The position numbers and the translations under genes are program-made. 64,000 nucleotides of DNA from Anaeramoeba ignava (Eukaryota > Metamonada > Anaeramoebidae), in NCBI GenBank assembly GCA_028826165.1, contig JAPDFW010000044.1:317501-381500 (forward strand). Direction: 5' to 3'. The notes under the pieces are model-generated. The model made no database searches. It was given only the letters and a program-made list of their open reading frames with translations, and was not told where the DNA came from. Of the stretch, positions 45,795 through 56,847 are shown one piece after another (positions within the stretch are counted from its first letter, which is position 1; each line of letters starts with the position of its first letter).

Positions 45795-47614
45795 ATGTGG
45801 TATTTGTTTTTTGTTGTTGCAGCATTTTTTCTTCTTGTAACATTTTGTTGTTTAAGAATTGAACATAAAAAGAAAAGACCAGATATTCTTGAAATTTCAC
45901 CAACTGGTACATTTTTTACAATTATTATTCTTCAAGTAAATTTTCTTTAATAAAAATAAAAATAAAAATAAAATTTTAAATAAAAAATTTTTTCTTCTTT
46001 TTATTTAATTTTTTTTATAAATTAAAAAGATTATGTTTTTTATTGAATTTCAATTTGTTCTTGTTGGATTTGATACTTTTAATTATGAATTATTTACTTA
46101 TTCTCAATTATGGAATGCAAAAGAATTTCAATTTAGAACTGCAAGAGGTTTAATTACAACTTTTAGTTTAATTTTTTCAGGTTTATTACATACAATTATT
46201 TCAACAGCAATTCTACATAATGCAAGAAAAGTAAAAATTAAAATTCATTTTAAAATTATAATTAAAATTCATTTATAAAATTAAAATTAAAATTAAATTA
46301 AAAATTTAAATTTAAAATTAAAATTTAAAATTAAAATAAAAAAAATTAAAATAAAATTAAAAAAATTAAAATTAAAATTAAAATTAAAATTAAAAATTAA
46401 AATTAAAAAAAATAAAATTAAAATTAAAATTAAAATTAAAATTTAAAATTAAAATTAAAATTAAAATTTAAAATTAAAATTAAAATTAAAATTAAAATTA
46501 AAATTTAAAATTAAAATTTAAAATTAAAATTAAAAATTAAAATTAAAATTTAAATTAAAATTAAAATTAAAATTAAAATTAAAATTAAAATTAAAATTAA
46601 AATTAAAAATTAAAATTAAAATTCAAAATTAAAATTAAAATTAAAATTAAAATTAAAATTAAAATTAAAATTAAAATTAAAATTAAAATTAAAATTAAAA
46701 TTAAAATTAAAATTAAAATTAAAATTAAAATTAAAATTTATAAAATTAAAATTAAAATTTATAATTAAAATTAAAATTAAAATTTAAAAATTAAAATTAA
46801 AATTAAAATTAAAAATAAAATTAAAATTAAAAATCGGATAAAAACATTTTAGATGGCAGATTATGGTTTAACTTGGTTTTTCATTTATTTTATTATTGTA
46901 TCTGCTGTTACAAAAGAATTTCCTGATTCAGGAGCTTGGTGGGTTGCAACATTAATTTCTTTAATTTTAATGATTTTTGTTTCAGAACAAATTAGGTAAA
47001 ATATTTATTTAAAAAAATTAAAATTAAAATTCATTTATAAAATTAAAATTAAAATTAAATTTAAAAAATTAAAAAATAAAATTAAAATTAAAATTAAAAT
47101 TAAAATTAAAATTAAAATTAAAATTAAAATTAAAATTAAAATTAAAATTAAAATTAAAATTAAAATTAAAATTAAAATTAAAATTAAAATTAAAATTAAA
47201 ATTAAAATTAAAATTAAAATTCATTTATTAAAATTAAAATTAAAATTAAAATTAAAATTAAAATTGAATTTTGAATTTTGAATTTTGAAATTGGATAAAA
47301 GTTTGAGATTTGATTCAATGAGTTATTTAACAGCAGCAGCACTTGAAGAAGCACAAAAACAAACATCTAAAACAAGAAGAAAAACAATTAAAAGAAAAGA
47401 AAAAATCAAAGAAGAAAAAGAAATGAAAAAAATAGAAGATATTCCACCACCAGTTGAAAATATTGAAGAATTATCTGATGAAACAATAAAAAAAAACAAA
47501 GAATTATTGGATAAATTAAATCAATTTGCAGAATCAGATGATAAAAAAGATGATAAAAAAAGTGATAAAAAAAAAGATAAAAAAGATGTTTCATTAAGTT
47601 CAAATTCTGATTAA
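45795..47614 (+). CDS. SYS1-like Golgi membrane protein, four exons
   Basis: Exons 45795-45935, 46030-46230, 46853-46995 and 47302-47614 give 265 residues with all joins in frame. SYS1-like order: SPTGTFFTIIILQIMFF (first helix), FRTARGLITTFSLIFSGLL, MADYGLTWFFIYFIIVSAV, then the most telling stretch EFPDSGAWWVATLISLILMI followed by FVSEQISLR, which parallels SYS1 SxFP...WW...GEYLCMR. SYS1 recruits Arl3/ARFRP1 to the trans-Golgi. Two additions are odd: an extra N-terminal hydrophobic segment (MWYLFFVVAAFFLLVTFCCL) and a long Lys/Asp-rich cytosolic tail. An upstream in-frame Met at 45702 lies in satellite DNA and is not used here. Introns 2 and 3 are introner-like repeats. Confidence 0.65.
46231..46852 (+). 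repeat. Introner-like repeat, SYS1-like intron 2
   Basis: A 622-nt intron with AAATTCATTTATAAAATT near its 5' end, a long (TTAAAA)n core, and AATCGGATAAAA just before the acceptor CATTTTAG. The same ends occur in introns at 60763-61166 and 63508-63991. Confidence 0.6.
46996..47301 (+). repeat. Introner-like repeat, SYS1-like intron 3
   Basis: A 306-nt intron with AAATTCATTTATAAAATT near its 5' end, a (TTAAAA)n core, a second AAATTCATTTATTAAAATT, three GAATTTT words, and the end GAAATTGGATAAAAG, a variant of the AATCGGATAAAA terminus. Confidence 0.55.
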
Positions 47615-47778
47615 AAAATTCCTTTTATTTTCTTTTTCAATTTATTCCACTTTTTTTTTTTGGAATTTTTTCTTTTTCTTTTTTCTTTTTGAAATTGTTT
47701 TTTTTTCTTTTAAAAAATCAAATAATAAAAATTTTTTTCATTTTAAATTTTTTTCATTTTTTTTTTTTAAATTGAAAA

Positions 47779-48968
47779 ATGAATTTCTTTTTATCATTTC
47801 TTTTTCTAATTCTTTTAATAAAAATTTCCATTTCAGATTCACAAAAAGAAAGTAAAAATAAAAATAAAAAAATAATTGAAAAAAATAATTGAAAAAAAAA
47901 TATATAAAAAAATATCAATAAATAAAAGGTGTATGTGATATAACAGCAGATGTAATATTTCTATTAGATCATTCACAAAGCGTATTACCAAGTGATTGGC
48001 AAGAAGTAGAAAATTTTGTAAATGATGGAGTTGATAAGTTAAAAATATCACCAAATGGAGCAAGAGCAGGAATTATACAATTTGCTGGCACAGCAGTTCT
48101 TACCATGTGCCTTACAGGTACCAAATGCGCCATTGAAATAGGGCTATCAAATCAGCCTACGATTGGTACCACAACAAACCTAGTCGAAGCCTTATCATTA
48201 GCAAAGCAAACTTTTGATCAACAAGGTCGTGATGGACAGAAAATTGCCATTCTTTTGACAGACGGAAATGACAATCACAATAGCGCAAGTGATATCATAG
48301 CCGCAGCAAACTCACTGAAGAATGACGATGTTGATATTTATTGTATTGGCGTTGATAATAATTCAACTAATAAGGAAGATATGATGAAGGCGTTGGAAGC
48401 AATTTCCAGTCAGCCACCTCAAAATTATGTCATATATGTCCAGCAAGGCTTCGCAGGTCTTACTGGCATGCTGGATGATCTTCTCAACAACTCGTGTGAG
48501 GATGAAACAAAGACAAGATGCCCTGCTGCACTCATCATGCTTGCTATTCTCCTGTTGTTGCACTTGTTCCACTTATTGCCGATTTTTCAAAGACAACCAA
48601 AAGTTCAAAAATACACTTATTGGGTTCATTATTTGGCTCTTTTCTTCACCGTTCTTTCTTTCATTTTAATTTGTGGAATGATTTCTACTAGCGATCCAAA
48701 AAAACAAAGTAAAATTTGCACTTCTGTTATTGTCTTCTTAAGTTTTGCTATTGCTGGTTCAATTGCCGTTATTTTTATTTTATGGAGAAATCAACGTGCT
48801 ATTGCTGCTCAAAAAGGTATCTCAAAAGCTGGTTTGGCTGCTCTTGAATCTGCTGATTCAACTCCTGCTGGAATGAATACTTTTAGAAAAGAAGAAACAA
48901 AAGTGGATCAACCTTATTCAAAAATAACGGATGATTTGGATTCCCATTTATTTCATGGAGATAATTAA
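47779..48968 (+). CDS. Secreted/membrane von Willebrand factor A domain protein, two exons
   Basis: Exons 47779-47851 and 47929-48968 give 370 residues. Signal peptide MNFFLSFLFLILLIKISIS. The VWA domain (about 27-200) has a complete metal-binding MIDAS: D38-x-S40-x-S42 (DHSQS), Thr near 105 (TIGTTTNLVEA) and D136 (LLTDGNDN). After a Cys-containing stretch come three hydrophobic helices (CPAALIMLAILLLLHLFHLL; YWVHYLALFFTVLSFILIC; VIVFLSFAIAGSIAVIFIL) and a cytosolic tail. MIDAS domains bind protein ligands through Mg2+; an adhesion role at the surface is inference. The part at about 48090-48560 uses GC-richer codons (GCC, CTC, ACG) than the ends of the same exon. Confidence 0.85.
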
Positions 48969-49131
48969 TTTGAATTGAATTGAATTGAATTGAATTAAAT
49001 TTTTTTTTTTTTTGATGAGAAAAAAAATTTTTTTACTTTTAAGTTCTTTTTTTTTTGCTTTTTTTCAAATTTAATTAAAAAAAAATTTTTTCATTTTTTT
49101 CATTTTTTTCATTTTTTTCATTTTTAAAATA

Positions 49132-51247
49132 ATGCTTAAATATAGAAGAATTCGTTATTTAAAAACAATTTCAGGAAGAAATTTTGATTTAGATTTAATT
49201 CAACATCCTTTAATTTATTTTACTTTAGAAACAAGTATTTTTTTTCATTTAAAAATTTTTAATAAAAAAATTAAAATTAATTTAACTTCTTTCATTTATA
49301 TTTAGTTGATTCATCAAATTCAAATAATGAAGTTAAATCATTTTATATTAGCGAACAATTATCAGATACTCTTGTAACTTTTAATTAATTTAATAGAGAA
49401 AAAATTTAAATGAAAATTTAAATTAAAAAAATTTTAAATTTAATTTAGAATCCAGATTGGTTACAATTAGATAATATTCCAAAAGAGAATTTAATTCAGG
49501 AAAACTTTAAAATTAAAATTTGGAGTAATAATGGAATAATTTATGAAGAAATTATTTATTTATCAAAATTACAATTTATTTGTAAAAATGTAAAAAACAA
49601 TTTTTTTAAAAATTTTTTATTATTTTTATTTAAATTTTTGTTTATTCAAAAAAGTTAAAAGAGTTAAAAATAAATTTTCCAAATCAATCCATTCTATTTG
49701 AATTATTGGATGGAATTTATGCAACTTCTAAAATTGTTGATAAAATTGTAAATAAAATTAAAATTAAAAATTAAAAATTAAAAATTAATAATTAATAATT
49801 AATAATTAAAAAATAGTCTGCAATTTATAAAGTTTGTCTTCCAAATAAGAAAATAGAAACAAATTCAAATGAAAATCTTTTAAAAATTATTGAGTAAAAA
49901 ATATATCAAAAAAAATATGAAAAAAAAAAAATTTTCTTATCATTAATTTAAATTTAGTTTTACATTTTCATGTAAAAAATTGAGAGAATTAAAACAAGAA
50001 CAAGAAGAAATGATGGGAAATATTGAAGAAAAATTTTCAAATGAAAGAGAAATTGTTTCCAAAATAAATTATTTACAAGAACAACATATTGAGAAAAAAA
50101 GACTTAAAAAAATTTTAAAATTTAAACGACAACTTTTAGAACAAGGTTTAAATTGAATAAATTTATAAAAAATATTTAAATTGGAAAAATTTTTAAAAAA
50201 TATTTAAATTGATTTAAAAAGAAAAAAAAAGATTTGAAGAGAAAAAAAAGGATATAACAAAAAGAACATCAAATTTAATTAAAGGATTAGAAAGTTTGAA
50301 AGAAAGTAAACAAAATTTAGTGATAGAAGAACAAAAACTAAGAAATATGTTGTAAAAAAAAAATAAATCAAAAAAAATAATCCAAAAATATTATTCAAAA
50401 AAAAATAATAATTCAAAAAAAAATAAATAATAAATAAAAATATAGTAAAGAACATCAAAAACTTATTAGTTGTATTAAATCAAGAAAAGAAACAATGCTT
50501 CAAGATATTCAAAAAATATTTCCTATTGAAAAACTTCCTGATAATAATGGATATTTAATTGAAAAAGTTGAATTTTTACATATTAATCATAATAATAATA
50601 CAGATGAAAAAATTTCAACTTGTTTAGGTTTTTTAGCACAAATTTTACATATACTTTCTCTTTATTTAGAAGTAAATTAAAAAGCAATTTAAAACGATCC
50701 AAAAAAATTTAATTTAAATTTTTATAAAAAAAAAAAAAGGTTCCTTTAAGATATCCTATTGAATTAAAAGGTTCTCGTTCAACAATTTGTGATGAAATTT
50801 CTTCAAATATTCAAACAAGGTTTTTCTTTTTAAAATTTAAAATTATAAAATTTATATTCATTTATTTATAAAAATAGTTTTCCACTTTATCTTAAAAATG
50901 TTTCAAGAGAAAAATTTCTTCTTTCAATTCTTTTTCTTAATACAAATCTTAAACAGGTTTATTTTTTTTTTAATCATTTTCTTTCTTTTTAAAAAAAATA
51001 TTTAATTTAATTTTTTTTAAAATTATTTTTAGATTATTTTTTCTCAACAAATTACATTAAATTCATTAAAAGAATCATTAGAAAATATTATGAAATTTAT
51101 GACATTTAAAAAGTAAATTTTTATTTTATTATTTTTATTCCACTTTTTTATTTATATTTTTTATTCCACTTTTTTTTAATTATTTTTTTATAAAATAGTT
51201 CATCAAAAGAAGATTCAAATGATAATATTAAAACAAGATTTGATTGA
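49132..51247 (+). CDS. UVRAG: UVRAG / Vps38-like autophagy and endosome protein, twelve exons
   Basis: Exons 49132-49234, 49306-49373, 49449-49589, 49655-49747, 49817-49893, 49958-50145, 50222-50351, 50446-50671, 50740-50819, 50878-50956, 51033-51112 and 51199-51247 give 437 residues, all joins in frame. N-terminal C2-like part: RRIRYLKTISGRN, YFTLE, FYISEQLSDTLNPDW. A coiled coil spans about residues 160-260 (KLRELKQEQEEMMGNIEEKF). The BARA-like C-terminus has CLGFLAQILHILSLYLEVPL, RYPIELKGSRSTICDEI, FPLYLKNVSREKFLLSILFL and QIIFSQQI, matching the UVRAG pattern VPLRYPxxxKGSRSTI...FPLY. UVRAG/Vps38 is the class III PI3-kinase complex II subunit with Vps34, Vps15 and Beclin-1, acting at endosomes. 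It ends with TGA, which shows TGA is a stop here. Confidence 0.88.
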
Positions 51248-51382
51248 AAAAAGAAAATTTAATTGAAAAATTTATTTTTATTTTTTTTTAATAAATTATT
51301 TTTTTTCATTTTTTTTTTCTTCATAATTTTTTAAAATAAAAAAAAATTTAAAAATTAAAAATTTAAATTAAAAAAATTTAAA

Positions 51383-54146
51383 ATGGCAGCACCAGAACAT
51401 TTTGGTTAATTTTTTAAATTTATTTCTTAATAATTTTAAAAAGAAAAATTTAATAAAAAAAATTTTATTTAAAAAAAAAAAAAAAGATAAATCAAAAATA
51501 ATTGAAGAAGAATTTTCAATTTGGAAGAAAAATGCACCATTTCTTTATGATTTATTATTTACTTTTCCAATAGAAACAGAAATATCAAGCATTGAATGGT
51601 TTCCAATAAATTCAAAGTGAAAAAAAAAATAAAGAAAAGAAAAAAAGAAAAAAATTAAAAAATTTATATCAAAAAAAAATTTAATTTAGAAATTCAACTC
51701 AAAATTCAAAAAATATTCAAGAAATTGTTTTAGGATCAAAATCCAAAAAATTAGAAGATAATTTTCTTTATTTTTTATCAATAAATATACCTATTGATGA
51801 AACACAATTTGATTCACAAGAAAATCAAAAATCAACAATTCAAACAAAAAAGCAAAATTTAGAAGATCATCCAATGATTAGAATTGTTGATAAAATTCAA
51901 CATCAAGGAAATGTTAATAAAGTTAGAATTATGCCTCAAAATTCTAATATTATTTCTACAATTACAAATAAAGGAAAAATATTTATTTATGATATTTCCA
52001 AAATATCAAATACTTATGAAAATATAAATCAAAAAGAAAAACAAATTTTAAATAAGAATCCAATATTAGAATATAATATTTCTGAAGGAGGGTTTGATAT
52101 TTATTATTAAATATTTGATTTGGAATATTAAATATTAAATATTTTTTTTTTTAAATTAGAAATGGATTATCTTGGAATTATCAAAAAGAAGGATTTTTAT
52201 TAACAGGAAATTATAAAGGAGAAATTGATATTTTTAATATTAATGCAGAAAAAAAAGAAACAATTCAAAATAAGAAAATGGATTCAGAAATTAAAGTAAA
52301 AATCAATTAATAATTATATATTGATAATAATTGGATATAAATCAAAAAATTTTAAAAAAAGCATGTTTCTTGGCATAAAAAAAGAGATTCATTATTTGGA
52401 GTTACAAGTAAAAATAAAAAGTTTACTATATTTGATACAAGAGAATTAACAGGTCCTTTATATGAAATAGAAGGACATGAAGGAGAAGTTAATTATCTTG
52501 ATTTTCATCCACATTCTGAATTTATTTTTGCAACATGTTCTTCTGATCATGTATATATAAAAATTATATTTTGGATTATATATAAAAATTATATTTTGGA
52601 TTGAATTTAAAATTATATTTTGGATTGAAATATTAAAATTATATTTTGAATTGAATTTTTAAAATTATATTTTGAATTGAAATATTAAAATTATATTTTG
52701 AATTGAAATTATATTTTGAATTGAAATATTAAAATTATATTTTGAATTGAAATATTAAAATTATATTTTGGATTGAAATATTAAAATTATATTTTGAATT
52801 GAAATATTAAAATTATATTTTGAATATTAAAATTATATTTTGAATTGAATATAAAAATTATATTTTGAATTGAAATATTTAAAATTATATTTTGAATTGA
52901 AATATTAAAATTATATTTTGAATTGAAATATTAAAATTATATTTTGAATTGAATTAAAAATTATTAAAATTATATTTTTGAAATTGATTGAATATTAAAA
53001 TTATAATTTTGAATATTAAAATTATATTTTGGATTGAAATATTAAAATTATATTTTGAATTGAAATTTTAGATATTTTGAATTGAAATATTAAAATTATA
53101 TTTTGAATTGAATTTAAAATTATATTTTGAATTGAATTAAAATATTTTGAATTATAAAATTTATTTTGAATTGAAATATTAAAATTATATTTTGGATTGA
53201 AATATTAAAATTATATTTTGGATTGAAATATTAAAATTATATTTTGAATTGAAATATTAAAATTATATTTTGAATTGAAATATTAAAATTATATTTTGAA
53301 TTGAAATATTATTTTGAATATTAAAAATTATATTTTGAATTGAAATTTAAAATTATATTTTTGAATTGAAATATTAAAATTTATTATTTTGAAAATTAAA
53401 AATATTTTAAAATTATATTATTTTTGAATTGAAATATTGATTTGAAATATTAAAATTATATTTTGGATTGAATTTTAAAATTATATTTTGAATTGAAATA
53501 TTAAAATTATATTTTGAATTGAAATATTAAAATTATATTTTGAATTGAAATATTAAAATTATATTTTGAATTGAAATATTAAAATTATAAATTGAAATTT
53601 TAAAATTATATTTTGAATTGAAATATTAAAATTATTTTTTGAATTGAAATTTAAAATTGAAAAAAAAAATAGACTGTTAAACTTTGGGATATTAGAGTTT
53701 TACCAAAATATTTACATGTTTTATCAAAACATGAAGAATCAGTTAATTGTGTTAAATGGAATCCATTTATTTTAAATAGTACAATTTTATCAAGTTCAGG
53801 AGAAGATCAAAAAATAGCAATTTGGGATTTAGAAAAAATAGGGAAAATGCAAGAAAAAGATGATATAGAAGATGGACCTCCTGAATTATTAGTAAATAAA
53901 ATTATTTTTGAATTTGAATTTGAATTTGAATTTAAATATAAAAAATTTAAATATTTTAAAAATTGGAAATAGTTTTTACATGCTGGTCATATAAATAAAA
54001 TTAATGATTTTGATTGGTCTTATGGTGAATCTTGGACTATTGGAAGTATTGAAAATGATTTTCTTCAAATTTGGCAAATTACAGAAAATATTTATAATGA
54101 AGAACAAGAACAAATTGAAATTGAATCAAAATCTCAAATTAAATAA
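51383..54146 (+). CDS. RBBP4: RBBP4/7 (RbAp48, Caf1-p55, MSI1-like) histone-binding WD40 protein, seven exons
   Basis: Exons 51383-51404, 51487-51616, 51690-52091, 52160-52295, 52362-52550, 53673-53891 and 53973-54146 give 423 residues, against about 425 in animals. The N-terminal helix EEEFSIWKKNAPFLYDLL is diagnostic, followed by VNKVRIMPQNSNIISTITN, GLSWNYQKEGFLLTG, VSWHKKRDSLFGV, GEVNYLDFHPHSEFIFATCS, HTVKLWDIR, VKWNPFILNSTILSSSGEDQ, WDLEKIGKMQEKDDIEDGPP and WQITENIYNEE. The protein is a histone H3-H4 chaperone subunit shared by CAF-1, NuRD/Sin3, PRC2 and HAT1 complexes, acting in the nucleus. Intron 5 (52551-53672) is unusually long and repetitive. Confidence 0.95.
52551..53672 (+). repeat. 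RBBP4 intron 5: 26-bp minisatellite
   Basis: The 1122-nt intron consists of about 35-40 copies of a roughly 26-bp unit (ATTGAAATATTAAAATTATA then TTTTGA) with scattered indels. It lies between the exons encoding SSDH and TVKLWDIR. The other introns of this gene are 66-86 nt. Confidence 0.85.
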
Positions 54147-54237
54147 AAATTTAAAAAATTTAAAAGAAAATTTATTATTAAATTGAAATTGAAATTGAAT
54201 TTGAATTTGAATTTGAAAATTTGTTTTGTCTTTTTTT

Positions 54238-55407
54238 TTATAATCCTGATAATTTTTCAATTAAAATAGTTTGTGATTCAATTAATTGAGATAAATAAGT
54301 AAGCATTAAAGAATCTTCAATATCATCACTTAATACTCTTTCAATTTCTTTTTCCATTAAATGTTTTTTTTCAAATTCAATAATTTCCATAAAAGAATAT
54401 TTAAATTTATTCTTCATTTGATTCAATTTTAATTCATCAAGAATAGTAACATCTAAATTATTAACTTGATTTTGAATTTTATCAATTTTTTTTTGAAGAT
54501 TTTTGACCATAATTTCAAGTTGTTTTTTTGGAGTTGATTTAACAATATTTTCAACTCCATGTTCATTTTGATCAGAAATTAACATAGATAAAGCATTTCT
54601 TTGATGATTTAAAGAAGAAAAGTAATGAGGGATTAAATTAAAATATGTTCCCAAAATTTCATTTGCAAACTGAATAACTTCAACTTGAAACACTTTGATT
54701 TGAGGATTATTTTCCTTAGTAAATTTTTTGGTATTAAGAGTCAAAGTAATTGGATTATTTGATTTCAAGGAATTATTGTCTAAGAAGTCCTTGATTAGAA
54801 TAGGTGATGGAGTTGTTGAATACCATCCAAGAATTTTTTCATTTTTAAATGTTTCTTTGTGAAACTTGAGCATTTCTAATAAAGATTTTATCTGATAATT
54901 TTTACTTCTAATATAATCACTTTCTAAATCTTGATTTGTTTTTGTAATGTTTTGAGAACTTTTTTCTTGGTCTTGTTTATCTTTATTGTTTTCAATATTT
55001 TTTTCTTGATTTAAATTTTCATTTGAATTTTCATTTGAATTTTGATTTGAATTTTGATTTGAATTTTCATTTTGTTTTTCTTCTTTTTTTCGATTTTTTT
55101 GAAAAAGTTTTTCTCGATGTTCAAGAAGTTCTTTTGTTTTTTCATCATTTTTATATGGAATAGGAATGCAATTTGTTATTTCCGTTATTGATAAATTTTG
55201 AGAGTTAAAATTTTCAATTAAATTTTCTTGATTTTCTGATAAATTTTTTCTTTTAAAACCAAGAAGAACTCCTATTGCTTCACTATTGGATCTTCTCATA
55301 TAATCTTCTATTATTGTTAAAATTACTAATGGATGAATTATTATTGTTTTTTTTTTTGTGTAATTTAATTGACTTGTTTTTTGTGTAATTTTATTTTTAT
55401 TTTCCAT
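54238..55407 (-). CDS. EIF3F: eIF3f-like MPN domain translation factor
   Basis: Single exon, 389 residues. The MPN domain begins IIIHPLVILTIIEDYMRRSN with AIGVLLGF, then ITEITNCIPIPYKND and KILGWYSTTP. The HxHx10D zinc motif of active JAMM proteases is absent, as in eIF3f. The C-terminal helix DDIEDSLMLTYLSQLIESQT with LIEKLSGL matches the eIF3f end (LLMVTYLANLTQSQ...NEKL). eIF3f is a subunit of translation initiation factor 3. A Glu/Asn/Ser-rich insert (residues about 100-145) interrupts the domain and explains the greater length than the core. CSN6 or Rpn8 are less likely because of the C-terminal sequence. It is convergent with the RBBP4 gene, 91 bp apart. Confidence 0.85.
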   Translation of the reverse strand: MENKNKITQKTSQLNYTKKKTIIIHPLVILTIIEDYMRRSNSEAIGVLLGFKRKNLSENQENLIENFNSQNLSITEITNCIPIPYKNDEKTKELLEHREKLFQKNRKKEEKQNENSNQNSNQNSNENSNENLNQEKNIENNKDKQDQEKSSQNITKTNQDLESDYIRSKNYQIKSLLEMLKFHKETFKNEKILGWYSTTPSPILIKDFLDNNSLKSNNPITLTLNTKKFTKENNPQIKVFQVEVIQFANEILGTYFNLIPHYFSSLNHQRNALSMLISDQNEHGVENIVKSTPKKQLEIMVKNLQKKIDKIQNQVNNLDVTILDELKLNQMKNKFKYSFMEIIEFEKKHLMEKEIERVLSDDIEDSLMLTYLSQLIESQTILIEKLSGL

Positions 55408-55547
55408 TTATTTAATTATTATTTAAAAAAATGAAAAAAAAAATTAAAAAAAAAATTTTTAATTTAAAAAAAAGGAGAAAAAAAAAATAATTTTTCTTCT
55501 TTTCATTTTTCATTTTTTTTCTTTTTTTCTTTTTAATAAATTAAATT

Positions 55548-56847
55548 ATGTATCAACGTAAACTTCAAAATCAAAATCAAAATCAAAATCAAAATACAAA
55601 TCAAAATCAAAATCAAAATACAAATCAAAATCAAAATCAAAATCAAAATCAAAATCAAAATCAAAAATCAAAATCAAAATCAAAATCAAAATCAAAATCA
55701 AAATCAAAATCAAAATCAAAATCAAAATCAAAATACAAAATCAAAATCAAAATCAAAATACAAATCAAAATACAAATCAAAATCAAAATCAAAATACAAA
55801 TCAAAATACAAAATCAAAATCAAAATCAAAATCAAAATCAAAATCAAAAAAAAATACAAATCAAAATACAAATCAAAATCAAAACAATACAAAACCAATT
55901 AAAAATCCAAGAAGAATTAATCAAAATACAAATCAAAATACAAATCAAAATCTTCAAAATCAAAATCAAAATCAAAATCAAAATCAAAATCAAAATACAA
56001 ATCAAAATCAAAATACAAATCAAAATCAAAATCAATTAAAAATCCAAGAATCAAAATCAAAAATACAAATCAAAAAAAATCAAAATCAAAATACAAATCA
56101 AAAATAAAAATAAAATCAAAATACAAAAAAAAAAATAAAAAATCAAAAAGAAAATCAAAATCAAAATAATTAATCAAAATCAAAATCACAAATCAAAATC
56201 AAAATACAAAATCAAAATCAAAATCAATTAAAAATCCAAGAAGAATTAATCAAAATCAAAAAAAAAAATCAAAAAAAATCAAAATCAAAATCAAAAAAAA
56301 AAACAAAATCAAAATACAAAAAAATCAAAATAAAAAAAAAAATCAAAATCAAAAAAATCAATTAATCAAAAATCAAAATCAAAAATCAAAATCAAAATCA
56401 AAAAGTCAAAATCAAATCAAAATCAAAATCAAAATCAAAATCAAAATACAAATCAAAATCAAAATCAAAATCAAAATCAAAATCAAAATCAAAATCAAAA
56501 TCAAAATCAAAATCAAAATCAAAATCAAAATACAAATCAAAATCAAAATCAAAATCAAAATACAAATCAAAATCAAAATACAAATCAAAATACAAATCAA
56601 AATCAAAATACAAATCAAAAAAAAACAAAAAAATCAAAAATACAAATCCAAAATCAAAAACAAAATCAAAATCAAAATCAAAATACAAATCAAAATCAAA
56701 ATCAAAATCAAAATCAAAAATCAAAATCAAAATCAAAATCAAAATCAAAATCAAAATCAAAATCAAAATCAAAATCAAAATCAAAATCAAAATCAAAATC
56801 AAAATCAAAATCAAAATCAAAATATAAATACAAATCCTATCAAATTA
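55548..56847 (+). repeat. (AAATCA)n hexamer tract, probable Asn/Gln-rich N-terminus of the next gene
   Basis: From ATG 55548 (MYQRKLQNQNQ) to 56847 the sequence is almost only AAATCA hexamers with AATACAAATCAA variants. Three copies of an ATTAAAAATCCAAGAA block (near 55897, 56036 and 56228) encode KNPR in the Asn-Gln frame. Several one-base indels shift the frame between Asn-Gln, Lys-Ser and Ile-Lys, and stops occur from 56040 on. There is almost no G, so no introns can fix this. It is either a decayed coding tract, or a real one with assembly errors, or a 5' leader. Confidence 0.6.

Noticed and set aside
55546-56820. Long - strand and + strand ORFs encoding Ile-Leu or Asp-Phe dipeptides
   Set aside because: They are frame shadows of the AAATCA hexamer; only the Asn-Gln frame contains non-repeat conserved blocks such as KNPR.
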